DNA from: Chloroflexota bacterium
GTDB lineage: Bacteria > Chloroflexota > Limnocylindria > Limnocylindrales > CSP1-4
DNA length: 35,447 nt
Direction: 5' to 3'
NCBI GenBank assembly: GCA_003171035.1
Contig: PMXR01000048.1
Location: forward strand, 1-35,447
The notes beneath the pieces were generated by a model, which saw nothing but the letters and a program-made list of their open reading frames with translations, did no database searches and was not told where the DNA came from. The translations under genes and the position numbers were made by a program. Positions 9,178-17,867 of the stretch are shown here, one piece after another (position 1 is the first letter of the stretch; each line of letters opens with the position of its first letter).

Positions 9178-9320
9178 CGCACCCAATCGGGCATTGGTCA
9201 CAGCCTCATCGGCGGGCGCCGGAACTCCACGCGGGGCGATCGGCGCCGTCTGGACTAGACTCGACGGGCCGTTGCGACGGTGGTACCCATGAGGACCGGC
9301 GGGCCGGTCGAAGGAGCACG

Positions 9321-9488
9321 ATGGCTAGCGCAAATGATCCGGTCTGCGGCATGGAGGTCGATACCACGACCGATCTCCATTTCGAATACGAAGGCGAGAC
9401 CTACTACTTCTGCAGCCGCGGCTGCAAGCTCGAGTTCGAGGACGACCCGGAGAAGTACCTGGATCCAGAGTACGAACCGCACATGTAG
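9321..9488 (+). CDS. YHS domain-containing protein (55 aa), not in the ORF track
   Basis: MASANDPVCGMEVDTTTDLHFEYEGETYYFCSRGCKLEFEDDPEKYLDPEYEPHM*; AAGGAG RBS. Confidence 0.93.
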   Translation: MASANDPVCGMEVDTTTDLHFEYEGETYYFCSRGCKLEFEDDPEKYLDPEYEPHM

Positions 9489-9580
9489 AGTTGGGTGCGT
9501 GGTACGCTCAGAGTGAGCGTTGGGAGTGCCGCTGGGCCTCCTGCTGAAGAAGAATCCATGACTCCAGGAGTACAAGCCCG

Positions 9581-9868
9581 ATGGCCTATGTGATCGCCGA
9601 GCCGTGCGTAGATACGATGGACCAGGCATGCGTGTCCGTCTGCCCGGTCGACTGCATCCACTTCGATGAAGGCACGGACCGCACCCTCTTCATCGATCCC
9701 AACGAGTGCATCGACTGTGGCGCATGCGAGCCCGAGTGCCCGGTCAACGCCATCTTCGCCGAGGACTCCGTTCCGGCCGAGTGGGCTGCCTATACCGAGA
9801 TCAACGCTCTCTGGTATTCGGACAAGGACGCGGCTCGCGCCAAGGTCAACGCGGCCAAGCCGGCCTGA
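9581..9868 (+). CDS. Ferredoxin, FdxA-like (7Fe/2x[Fe-S] cluster type)
   Basis: MAYVIAEPCVDTMDQACVSVCPVDCIHFDEG...FIDPNECIDCGACEPECPVNAIFAEDSVP. Confidence 0.93.
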   Translation: MAYVIAEPCVDTMDQACVSVCPVDCIHFDEGTDRTLFIDPNECIDCGACEPECPVNAIFAEDSVPAEWAAYTEINALWYSDKDAARAKVNAAKPA

Positions 9869-9887
9869 ACCTCGCGCCGATCTTTCG

Positions 9888-9914
9888 AGCGCCCGGCCCT
9901 CTGGGTCGGGCGCT
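9888..9914 (+). terminator. Terminator-like hairpin after ferredoxin
   Basis: AGCGCCCG...CGGGCGCTT stem shortly after the stop codon; no strong T-tract. Confidence 0.55.
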
Positions 9915-9988
9915 TGTGATTCCAGAACACTCGCATCGAGCCGGCGTAAGGGCGCGTTGCCCGTGAAGGCGTGTTGAGCGGCCCCGGC

Positions 9989-9994
9989 TAGACT
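9989..9994 (+). promoter_or_regulatory. -10 hexamer TAGACT positioned for a leaderless transcript
   Basis: TAGACT-gaaccg-ATG (6-nt gap to start 10001). Confidence 0.5.
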
Positions 9995-10000
9995 GAACCG

Positions 10001-10912
10001 ATGCGCATCGTTTCCATGCTTCCTTCCGCTACCGAAATCATCTGTGCCCTGGGGCTGAGCGACCAGCTGGTCGGCATCAGCCACCGCTGCGACTACCCGC
10101 CGGAAGTCAAGGGAGTGGCGATCGTCACTCGCCCAAAGAGCTCCGAAGCCGCTGCGGCCGTGGCCGCGGCGGGGCACGCCCAGGACGACGAGCTGGGGCC
10201 GAGTGAGCTGGATCGAGTTGCGCTGGTGGCCGCGTCGCCGGATCTGGTCATCATCCGCGAAGGCGGCGCCGGGCCGGGCCATCGTGAGATCGAAGCGGCC
10301 CTGGTCGGAGCCGAAACATCGCCGGAGATCGTGGCCCTCGATCCCATCACTCTCGAGGGCATATTCCACTCCATCACGACCATCGGGGCGATGACGGAGT
10401 CCGAGGACGATTCCATAGAACTGCTCGAGGCCCTGCGCGAGGAGATCGGCGAGGTGGAGCAGGGTGTCCTGGCACGCCACGACGCAGGTCTCCGGCCGAA
10501 GCGCGTTGTGGTCCTCGAGGGTCTGGCGCCCCTGATGGCGAGCGGCCGGTGGGTTCCCGAGCAGGTCCGGCGCGCCGGCGGCTGGGAACTCCTCGGCCGG
10601 GACGGCGAGCCTGCCTCACCCACTAACTGGGAGGCGATTCGGGACGTGGATCCGGAGATGCTCTTCTTCTCGCCGGCAGGTCTGACGCTGCGCCAGACGC
10701 AGGCGCTGTGGCGGTCGATCGATCGCCCCGAGTTCTGGGACGACCTCGAGGCGGTCAGGCGTGGCCAGGTCTTCTTCGTGGAGCCGGTCTACTTCTGCCG
10801 ACCGGGCCCGCGGGTCGTCGACGGCGTGGCGATGCTGGCCGAGATCTTCGACCCGGAGACGTTCGTCGGCACGGCGCCCGAAGACGGCTGGACGCCGCTC
10901 GTCGAGGACTAG
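10001..10912 (+). CDS. Cobalamin/iron-siderophore-type ABC substrate-binding protein (BtuF-like)
   Basis: MRIVSMLPSATEIICALGLSDQLVGISHRCDYPPEVKGVAIVTRPK...; FVEPVYFCRPGPRVVDGVAMLAEIF. Confidence 0.88.
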   Translation: MRIVSMLPSATEIICALGLSDQLVGISHRCDYPPEVKGVAIVTRPKSSEAAAAVAAAGHAQDDELGPSELDRVALVAASPDLVIIREGGAGPGHREIEAALVGAETSPEIVALDPITLEGIFHSITTIGAMTESEDDSIELLEALREEIGEVEQGVLARHDAGLRPKRVVVLEGLAPLMASGRWVPEQVRRAGGWELLGRDGEPASPTNWEAIRDVDPEMLFFSPAGLTLRQTQALWRSIDRPEFWDDLEAVRRGQVFFVEPVYFCRPGPRVVDGVAMLAEIFDPETFVGTAPEDGWTPLVED

Positions 10913-10913
10913 C

Positions 10914-11648
10914 GTGGGCGACGCGAGCCGGCCGGAACTCGAGCCACACGATGGCGGGCGGGAGGCCGGAGGCATCGACTCCGAGATGATCCGCTACTAC
11001 GCGGCCCGAGCCGGCGAGTACGACGACTGGTACCTCCGGCGTGGCCGCAACTCGCATGGGTCGACAAGCGACGCCGCGTGGCGGGCGGATCTCGAAGCGG
11101 CGGCAGATTGGCTGGGCAGCCGCCCTTTCGGCGGCGACATCGTCGAACTGGCGGCGGGCACGGGCTGGTGGTCACCGCTGCTGGCGAGATGCGGCAAGCT
11201 GACCATTCTCGACGCGGCGCCGGAGCCGCTCTCGTTGGCGCGGGCAAGGTTGGCTGCCGCGGGTTTGGACGTGGAAGCACGAGTCCGCGACGTTTGGGCC
11301 GAGCCGGATCGATCCGTGAACGGCCTCTTCTGCGGTTTCTGGATCAGCCATGTCGACCGAGCGCGACTCGCCGAATTCCTCGGCATCGTCGCTCGATGGC
11401 TCGTCCCGGGCGGCCTCTTCGCGTTCATCGACTCGCGCCGCGACCCCGAGTCGGGGGCCCGTGGCCATCGCCCGCCGGAGAACGATGTGCAGATGCGACG
11501 GCTGGACGATGGCTCCACGTACCAGGTTCGAAAGATCTACTACGAACCGGCCGACCTCGCCTCCGCGCTGGAGCGGGCCGGCTTCAGCGACGTCGACGTC
11601 TCCACCACGGCACGATTCTTCGTGCTTGGGTCGGCGCGGCTGAGGTAG
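10914..11648 (+). CDS. Class I SAM-dependent methyltransferase
   Basis: GTG start; IVELAAGTGWWSPLLARCGKLTILDAAPEPLSLARARL; FWISHVDRARLAEFLGIVARWLVPGGLFAFIDSR. Confidence 0.88.
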   Translation: MGDASRPELEPHDGGREAGGIDSEMIRYYAARAGEYDDWYLRRGRNSHGSTSDAAWRADLEAAADWLGSRPFGGDIVELAAGTGWWSPLLARCGKLTILDAAPEPLSLARARLAAAGLDVEARVRDVWAEPDRSVNGLFCGFWISHVDRARLAEFLGIVARWLVPGGLFAFIDSRRDPESGARGHRPPENDVQMRRLDDGSTYQVRKIYYEPADLASALERAGFSDVDVSTTARFFVLGSARLR

Positions 11649-11649
11649 C

Positions 11650-11694
11650 CGCCCCGGGCAGAGAGCCCGGCGGGAACACGCTGCGCCCGGGGCG
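11650..11694 (+). terminator. Hairpin immediately after the methyltransferase stop
   Basis: CGCCCCGGGC (11650-11659) / GCCCGGGGCG (11685-11694) perfect 10-bp arms. Confidence 0.5.
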
Positions 11695-11830
11695 TCGGGT
11701 TGAGGCGGCGGCTTTCTGGGCCCCACACAACCTGCGCGCCGTCTTCACAGGAAGTCCACCTTCTCTTCAGGAGAACTTCAGACCTCCAAGCCAGTATTCA
11801 CGTCAGTTCCTCCTCCCTCCTCCCAGGGCT

Positions 11831-11884
11831 CAGACGAGATCAACCGGCCGGTCGCTTCCTCCCTCGGCGACCGGCCCTCGTCTG
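11831..11884. other. Bulged long hairpin in the intergenic region upstream of proC
   Basis: CAGACGAG-atcaacc-GGCCGGTCGC-ttcctccctcg-GCGACCGGCC-CTCGTCTG: 8-bp plus 10-bp perfect stems separated by a one-sided 7-nt bulge. Confidence 0.7.
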
Positions 11885-12067
11885 TCCGGGGGTTTCCACA
11901 GCCAGTCTTCGGCGGCCGAGTCGCGCCTGCGAGTCAGCCGAGCCGGGGCCACGCTGCCGCCGGGACGCCCATGAGCCGCCGCCGAGTCGTGTCCACGATG
12001 TCGGCGGTCGCCGCCCGAATGGCTCAATTTCGCGCGAAACCGGCCCTCACCGGCCCTCATCCGGACC

Positions 12068-12073
12068 TATACT
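12068..12073 (+). promoter_or_regulatory. -10 hexamer TATACT positioned for a leaderless proC transcript
   Basis: TATACT-cgccgac-ATG (7-nt gap to start 12081). Confidence 0.5.
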
Positions 12074-12080
12074 CGCCGAC

Positions 12081-12995
12081 ATGTCGCCTCTTTCGAACCG
12101 AACCGTAGCGACAATCGGCTCCGGCGTGATGGCCGAGTCGATCATCGCCGGGCTGCTCCGCGGCAAGTTGGTCGAACCAGCGCGGATCGTCGGCAGCGAG
12201 CCTCGAGCCGAGCGGCGCGAGGAGTTGACCACCCGCTACGGCGTGCGCATGGTCGCCTCCAATCTCGAGGCTGCCCGCGACGCCGACGTGATCCTGCTCT
12301 CCGTCAAGCCCCAGACCCTGACCAAGGTCGGGCACGAGCTGGGTGGCCACCTGCGGCCCGAACAGCTCGTGGTGTCGATCGTGGCCGGTGCGAATTGCCA
12401 TGTCCTGACGAGTCTCCTCGACCACCGCGAAGTGGTTCGCAGCATGCCCAACACCCCGGCCCAGATCGGGCGCGGCATGACGGTCTGGTATGCCACGCCG
12501 GAAGTGACCGAGTTGCAGCAGAACCAGGCCCGCGTCCTGCTTCGCGCTCTGGGCACGGATCTCCAGATGGAGGACGAACGCTTCGTCGAGATGGCCACGG
12601 CCGTCAGCGGAACCGGCCCGGCGTATGTCTTCCTCGTGATGGAGGCGCTGATCGACGCCGCGGTTCACCTCGGCTTCCCGCGCCACGTGGCCCACGATCT
12701 GGTCATCGAGACGCTGGAGGGCAGCACCGCCTTCGCCAAGGCCACCGCCCAACACCCCGCCGTGCTGCGCAACATGGTCACTTCGCCGGGTGGCACCAGC
12801 GCGGCGGCAATCCACGAACTCGAGTCCGGCAGGCTTCGGACCGTTCTCTCCGAAGCGGTCTGGGCGTCCTACCGCCGCACCGTGGAACTCGGGGCGGACC
12901 TCGAGCAGGGCCTGGGATTGAACGAGGGCCAGCCTGCCGCATCCAGCAACGGGGCCGGGACCAAGGCCTCGACCGCACGGCACTCCGGGCACTGA
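12081..12995 (+). CDS. proC: Pyrroline-5-carboxylate reductase
   Basis: VATIGSGVMAESIIAGLL...ILLSVKPQTL...VVRSMPNTPAQIGRGMTVWY...ATAVSGTGPAYVFLVMEALIDAAVHLG...MVTSPGGTSAAAIHELESGRLRTVLSEAV. Confidence 0.95.
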   Translation: MSPLSNRTVATIGSGVMAESIIAGLLRGKLVEPARIVGSEPRAERREELTTRYGVRMVASNLEAARDADVILLSVKPQTLTKVGHELGGHLRPEQLVVSIVAGANCHVLTSLLDHREVVRSMPNTPAQIGRGMTVWYATPEVTELQQNQARVLLRALGTDLQMEDERFVEMATAVSGTGPAYVFLVMEALIDAAVHLGFPRHVAHDLVIETLEGSTAFAKATAQHPAVLRNMVTSPGGTSAAAIHELESGRLRTVLSEAVWASYRRTVELGADLEQGLGLNEGQPAASSNGAGTKASTARHSGH

Positions 12996-12996
12996 C

Positions 12997-13872
12997 ATGC
13001 CGGGCGACCGCGAGGCCGGCAATTCCGTGACGCCCAGCGGGCTTCTTGCGATCTTCGCGCACCCCGACGACGAGAGCTTCGGCGCCGGCGGCGTGATGGC
13101 GCTGGCTGCCGCCGCGGGCAATCCGGTCTGGGTGCTGTGCGCCACGAACGGTGACCAGGGCGGGAAGCCGGGCGAGGTCGGCGTCGACCATTCGCTCGAT
13201 CCTGAGATCCGTCGCGAGGAACTTGCCTGCGCGTGCCGGGAGCTGGGCGTATCCGAGCCGATCTTCCTGGGCTATCGCGACTCGGGCATGGAGGGCTGGG
13301 GCGCCCCGGAGGGCTCCCTCAGCCTCGCCGACAAGCAAGAGGTCGTGGAACGCATCCTGGCGGTCATCCGCAGGCTTCACCCGGCGGTCATCGTCACTTT
13401 CGACCCGGGCGGCGTCTACGGCCATCCCGATCACACCGCCTGCTCCGACACGGCCACCGCCGCGTATCGCGTGGCCGCGGCCGAGCCGGGCGGGCCCGTG
13501 GCTCTCTATCACCAGGCTTTGCCCCGCTCGACCGTGGCGGGAATGCAAGCTATGCAGGAAGCCGAGCGGCGGCGCGGCGACGACAAGCCACCCACCGAAG
13601 ACGACATCCGCCAGGCCGAGGCCTTCATCAAGCTGGCTCGTCCCGACGAGGAGATCACCACCGTCGTGCCGATCCTCTCGGTTGCGGAGCGCAAGATCGC
13701 GGCCCTCGCCTGCCACGACAGTCAGATGCGTGGGCGCCGCTGGGACGACCCGGAGGAGCGGGCCCAGATGGAGCAGATGTTCGGGCGCGAAACGTTCGTG
13801 CGCGTCGACCCGGCGCCGCAGCCGGGCGAGAGGGAGGATCGATTCATGGGCTTGAAGTGGGCCGACTCGTGA
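12997..13872 (+). CDS. PIG-L family deacetylase
   Basis: LLAIFAHPDDESFGAGGVMALAAAAGNPVWVLCATNGDQGG (AHPDDE) and VTFDPGGVYGHPDHTACS. Confidence 0.93.
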   Translation: MPGDREAGNSVTPSGLLAIFAHPDDESFGAGGVMALAAAAGNPVWVLCATNGDQGGKPGEVGVDHSLDPEIRREELACACRELGVSEPIFLGYRDSGMEGWGAPEGSLSLADKQEVVERILAVIRRLHPAVIVTFDPGGVYGHPDHTACSDTATAAYRVAAAEPGGPVALYHQALPRSTVAGMQAMQEAERRRGDDKPPTEDDIRQAEAFIKLARPDEEITTVVPILSVAERKIAALACHDSQMRGRRWDDPEERAQMEQMFGRETFVRVDPAPQPGEREDRFMGLKWADS

Positions 13873-15821
13873 CCGATGGCGATGGCATGCGAGGAGTGCT
13901 TGCCGCCGACGCTGCCCCAGGCGCAACCGAAAACGGCCGGACCAGGAGGGGTTTCCGCGACGGCCTCACGATCGAGCAGGCGGCCGCGATCGAGCCCGCA
14001 CGCGAGTTCCGCCTTTCGCCGGACGGCCGCCGTCTCGCGTTCACGTCCGAAGCGGCGGGTGCCCGCCAGATCTTCCTCATGCCGGTCCGCGGCGGCTACC
14101 CGGAGCAGCTCACCGCATCCGAGAAGTCGGTCTCCGATCCGCAGTGGTCGCCGGACGGGCGCCGAATCGCCTTCGTCCGGGACGAGGCCATCTGGATGAT
14201 CGACGTCGAGGGCTCGCATCAGGCCCTGGTCGCGCAGCACCCCGCCGGCAACCGCTCGCCGCGCTGGTGCGCCGACGGCCATCAGATCGCGTTCATTTCC
14301 AGGCGCCGCGGCTGGGATCAGGTGTGGCTGGTGGACGCGCCGGTGCCGCGCCGCGGCCGGCCGGCAACACATCCGCGCTCACCGGAGCCGTGCCCCGTAA
14401 CCCGGACGGGCATCGACATCGACGAATTCGTCTGGTCGCCGGACGGCCGGCAGATCGCCGTGACGTCGCAACGGATGCCGGACCTGCTCACGTCGCAGAT
14501 ACACGTCGTCGAAGTCGCCACCGGGCGCGAGCAGCTGATCGCCGGCGAGGCCGCGTGGGAGACCGGGCCGCGCTGGCTGCCCGACGGTTCCGGTCTGCTG
14601 ATGCTCTCCGACGCCGACGGATGGTTCCAGGCGGTGCGCGTCTCAGCCGACGGTCGGGATCGGGTCGTGCTCACCGCCGGGCCGCGCGAGCACGGCGAAC
14701 CGGGTGGTGGTTGGGGCTATGTGCCTCTGCCCTCGCCGGACGGCCGGCGTTTCGTGCATATCGAGATCCACGACGGTCTGGCGGATCTGCTGGTCGCCGA
14801 TCTTGCCGGCAACTCGCGGCCGTCGACACTCAGCCCGTTCGAAGGCGTCTGGATGGCCGTCGGCTGGCTGCCCGATTCGTCGGCCGTACTGGCTCTCGGT
14901 TCGAGCGATCACGCCCCCGACGACCTGTGGCTGCTGCCGATGCCCGGAGCTGCTGCCGATGGTGCGAAGCCGCGCCAGCTGACGCATTCACTGCCGACGG
15001 TTGTCGATGCCGGCCGCTTCGCCACCGGGACGCGGATCGGCTTCGAGGCCCGAGACGGACTGCGTATCGAAGGCACGCTCTTCCTGCCGGCCGGTGCCGT
15101 CGGCGAGGAATCGACCCGAGTGCCGTGCGTGATCCACTCGCACGGTGGCCCGTGGCATCAGTCCTTCCGTGACTGGATGCCGTTCCGGCAGCTCGTCGTC
15201 GATGCCGGCATGGCCTTCCTGGAGGTCGATTTCCGCGGCTCGACCGGCTACGGCCGCGAGTTCCGCTGGGCCAACCGCGGAGAGTGGGGACACGCCGACG
15301 CGTTCGATTTGATCGACGCGGCACATTGGGCCGCGGCTCAGCCCTGGTGTGACGGCCGCCTGGCCCATTACGGCGGCTCATACGGCGGCTACATGACGTT
15401 GTGCGTCCTGACCGAAGAGCCCGCTCTGTGGCGAGCCGGCATCGATCTGTACGGCGACTCCGAAATCTCGGAGAGCTACCGCCACGGCGACCGGCCCGGC
15501 CGGATCGACCTGGAGCGGATGATGGGCAAGCCTGACGACCCCGAGGCGGCCTCGGCTTACCGGCGAGGATCCCCGTTGTACCGTGCCGAGCGGATCGAGG
15601 CGCCGCTGCTCATCCTCCACGGCCGCAAGGACCGCCGCGTCACGCCGCTGATGACGGAGAAGATCGTTGAAGCTCTCGAGATCGAGGGCAAACATTACGA
15701 GCTCCACTGGTACGACGAGGAGCCGCACGGCTGGAAGAAGCGCGAGAACCGCCGCGACGCCTGGAAGCGCTGCATGGAGTTCCTGCGGCGCCACGTTCTT
15801 GATCAACTGGACGAGGACTGA
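13869..15821 (+). CDS. S9 family peptidase (prolyl oligopeptidase/acylaminoacyl-peptidase type) with PD40/beta-propeller repeats
   Basis: Repeats FRLSPDGRRLAFTSE, PQWSPDGRRIAFVRDE, FVWSPDGRQIAVTSQR; catalytic HYGGSYGGYMTL, LILHGRKDRRVTP, EEPHGW. GTG at 13869 overlaps the upstream TGA; the ORF-track start at 13233 is out of frame inside the deacetylase gene. Confidence 0.93.
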   Translation: MTDGDGMRGVLAADAAPGATENGRTRRGFRDGLTIEQAAAIEPAREFRLSPDGRRLAFTSEAAGARQIFLMPVRGGYPEQLTASEKSVSDPQWSPDGRRIAFVRDEAIWMIDVEGSHQALVAQHPAGNRSPRWCADGHQIAFISRRRGWDQVWLVDAPVPRRGRPATHPRSPEPCPVTRTGIDIDEFVWSPDGRQIAVTSQRMPDLLTSQIHVVEVATGREQLIAGEAAWETGPRWLPDGSGLLMLSDADGWFQAVRVSADGRDRVVLTAGPREHGEPGGGWGYVPLPSPDGRRFVHIEIHDGLADLLVADLAGNSRPSTLSPFEGVWMAVGWLPDSSAVLALGSSDHAPDDLWLLPMPGAAADGAKPRQLTHSLPTVVDAGRFATGTRIGFEARDGLRIEGTLFLPAGAVGEESTRVPCVIHSHGGPWHQSFRDWMPFRQLVVDAGMAFLEVDFRGSTGYGREFRWANRGEWGHADAFDLIDAAHWAAAQPWCDGRLAHYGGSYGGYMTLCVLTEEPALWRAGIDLYGDSEISESYRHGDRPGRIDLERMMGKPDDPEAASAYRRGSPLYRAERIEAPLLILHGRKDRRVTPLMTEKIVEALEIEGKHYELHWYDEEPHGWKKRENRRDAWKRCMEFLRRHVLDQLDED

Positions 15822-15833
15822 AAGGGGGGTTCG

Positions 15834-16253
15834 ATGCCGCGCCGAGGCCAGAAGGTCGATCTTCTCGATACCGATGCCATGGATGACTTGTTCGAGCGCC
15901 TTGAGCGGATGAACGAGGTTGAATTGCTGGCCATGCGGGCAGCGTGGCGTTCGACGAGCCGGCAGGAACACGAAGACGCGTGGACCGCAGTCAAGGCGGT
16001 GGGCGCCATCGATGGGCTTACCGACGAGATCGACCGAGTGCGCGAGGCCGCGCGCACATGGGCCTCCATTGGGTCCAACGTCGCCCCGCAGGTACTCATC
16101 GGTCAGGTCCAGAACTGGCACGCGATCAAAGCGGAGGCCACCGAAGCGATCGTCGATGTCGCTCTTGCAGTGGCGCTCGAGGGACGGCTCGACCAGCGCC
16201 ACTATGACGTGCTGATTTGGCCCTGGCTCAGCGCCATGGCGACCCCGGACTAG
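15834..16253 (+). CDS. Hypothetical protein (139 aa)
   Basis: MPRRGQKVDLLDTDAMDDLFERLERMNEVELLAMRAAW...; GGGGGG RBS, same strand and adjacent to S9 peptidase. Confidence 0.7.
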   Translation: MPRRGQKVDLLDTDAMDDLFERLERMNEVELLAMRAAWRSTSRQEHEDAWTAVKAVGAIDGLTDEIDRVREAARTWASIGSNVAPQVLIGQVQNWHAIKAEATEAIVDVALAVALEGRLDQRHYDVLIWPWLSAMATPD

Positions 16254-16319
16254 CGCACGCCGCCGACACTTCCCGTCGCAACCCAAAGCCGCCGCTGCGC
16301 CGGTTTCGCCTCGCCGATG

Positions 16320-16325
16320 TAGGCT
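16320..16325 (+). promoter_or_regulatory. -10 hexamer TAGGCT positioned for a leaderless transcript
   Basis: TAGGCT-cagccc-GTG (6-nt gap to start 16332). Confidence 0.45.
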
Positions 16326-16331
16326 CAGCCC

Positions 16332-16832
16332 GTGGCAGACCTTCGAGTTGAATTGCTTGTCGTCGAGGATTGCCCGCATCTCGACCGGGCGCGGCGCGAC
16401 CTCGAGAGCATCCTCGGCCACGGGGTCATCGAGGTGCCGATCCAACTCATCTACGTCGGCAGTCAGGAAGACGCGGAGTTCCTGGGGTTCCAGGGTTCGC
16501 CGACGATCCGCGTCAACGGCGACGACGTAGATTCCCAGCCCGATCTGCCGGTAGCGGTGGGCTGCCGGAGGTATCGAACCGCCGACGGCAAGATCGTCGG
16601 TTCGCCGCCGGTCGAACTTATCAAGGCCGCCGTCGACTCCCACCGTCGCAGTCGCCTCCAAGCTTTCCAGCGCGAGGAGGCCGCCAAGGTCGCCGAATTC
16701 GCCCGGGCCGCCGCCGACGCCGAGGCCGCCGGCGCGGCCGTCAGCGACCTCGCGCCCACGTCAGGCGCGGCCGAATCCCCTGTTGAATCCGCATCGAGGC
16801 AACCGGAGGGACGTGACCATGGCGCTGAATGA
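16332..16832 (+). CDS. Thioredoxin-fold-like protein (DF-family/alkylmercury-lyase-associated type)
   Basis: VELLVVEDCPHLDRARRDLESIL...YVGSQEDAEFLGFQGSPTIRVNGDDVD; GSPTIRVNG motif; GTG start; C-term 60 aa low-complexity Ala-rich. Confidence 0.65.
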   Translation: MADLRVELLVVEDCPHLDRARRDLESILGHGVIEVPIQLIYVGSQEDAEFLGFQGSPTIRVNGDDVDSQPDLPVAVGCRRYRTADGKIVGSPPVELIKAAVDSHRRSRLQAFQREEAAKVAEFARAAADAEAAGAAVSDLAPTSGAAESPVESASRQPEGRDHGAE

Positions 16833-17793
16833 GAACCTCCGACTTCTGCCGCAGCGGACGATGCGTTCGATCCTGATCTCGCTGTCGCATCGCCGCGCGC
16901 TCGCCCGGGCCGCCGTCCGGAGTCCGCTGACTCGCCCTATCGTCGCTCGTTTCGTGGCCGGTGAGACGCTCCAGGAAGCGCTGCCGGCGATCCTCGCTCT
17001 GAAGCGGGCGGGGCTGCACACGACGGTCGATGTCCTGGGGGAGTCGGTCGGCTCGCGGGACCAGGCCGCCGCGGCGGTAGATCGATACCTGGCCACCATT
17101 GCGGCCCTTTCGGAGCGAGATCTGGACCCGAACGTCAGCCTCAAGCTGACGCAGATGGGTCTCGAGATTGACCGCGCCTGCTGCCTCGAAAACGTCCTGA
17201 GGGTCGTGGAAGCGGTTCGTGGCGTGAGCGGCTTCGTTCGCTTCGACATGGAAGACCACACCATGACCGACGCCACTCTCGAGGTCTGGCGGGCGGCCCA
17301 CGAGGCCTATCCCCGAGTCGGGGTCGTGATCCAGGCGGCGCTGCGGCGCAGTTCGGCGGACGTGGATTCGATCATCGCCGCCCACGGCCGTGTCAGGCTC
17401 TGCAAGGGCGCATACGACGAGCCGGCGAGCGTCGCGTATCGGACCAGGTCGGCCGTCGACGCAAACTACGCCCGTCTCATGGAGCGGTTGCTGGTTGCCG
17501 ACGTCCAGCCGGCCATCGCCACGCACGACCCCAGGTTGATCGCCAAAGCGATCTCGATCGTCGAGCGGGAAGGCATCGACCGCGACCGGTTCGAGTTCCA
17601 GATGCTGTACGGCATCCGGCGCGACCTGCAGCGGACGTTGATCGACCGCGGCTACCAGGTCCGGATCTACGTGCCGTACGGGACGGAGTGGTATCCGTAC
17701 TTCATGCGCCGCCTGGCCGAGCGCCCTGCCAACGTCGGCTTCATGGTTCGGGCGATAGTCAAAGAAGAAGGCCGTCGACTAAAAGGCCACTGA
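16819..17793 (+). CDS. Proline dehydrogenase (monofunctional)
   Basis: TTVDVLGESV...NVSLKLTQMGLEID...FVRFDMEDHTMTDATLEVW...VGVVIQAALRRS...RLCKGAYDEPASVAY...PAIATHDPRLI...EFQMLYGIRRDLQ...VRIYVPYGTEWYPYFMRRLAERPANVGF. Confidence 0.95.
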   Translation: MALNENLRLLPQRTMRSILISLSHRRALARAAVRSPLTRPIVARFVAGETLQEALPAILALKRAGLHTTVDVLGESVGSRDQAAAAVDRYLATIAALSERDLDPNVSLKLTQMGLEIDRACCLENVLRVVEAVRGVSGFVRFDMEDHTMTDATLEVWRAAHEAYPRVGVVIQAALRRSSADVDSIIAAHGRVRLCKGAYDEPASVAYRTRSAVDANYARLMERLLVADVQPAIATHDPRLIAKAISIVEREGIDRDRFEFQMLYGIRRDLQRTLIDRGYQVRIYVPYGTEWYPYFMRRLAERPANVGFMVRAIVKEEGRRLKGH

Positions 17794-17867
17794 GGCCACC
17801 CCCCGGCCGAGTTGCCACGCCAAGCCGGGCCCCCTGTAAGCGAATAGAGCCACCCCCGGCCAAGTTG

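Noticed and set aside
9504-9520. ACGCTCA-gag-TGAGCGT palindrome between YHS and ferredoxin genes
   Set aside because: Perfect 7-bp arms but no T-tract, no second copy and no clear promoter context; insufficient for a claim.
13233-13868. N-terminal extension of the S9 peptidase ORF
   Set aside because: Overlaps the PIG-L deacetylase out of frame with low-complexity translation; GTG at 13869 with GTGA overlap is the more likely start.
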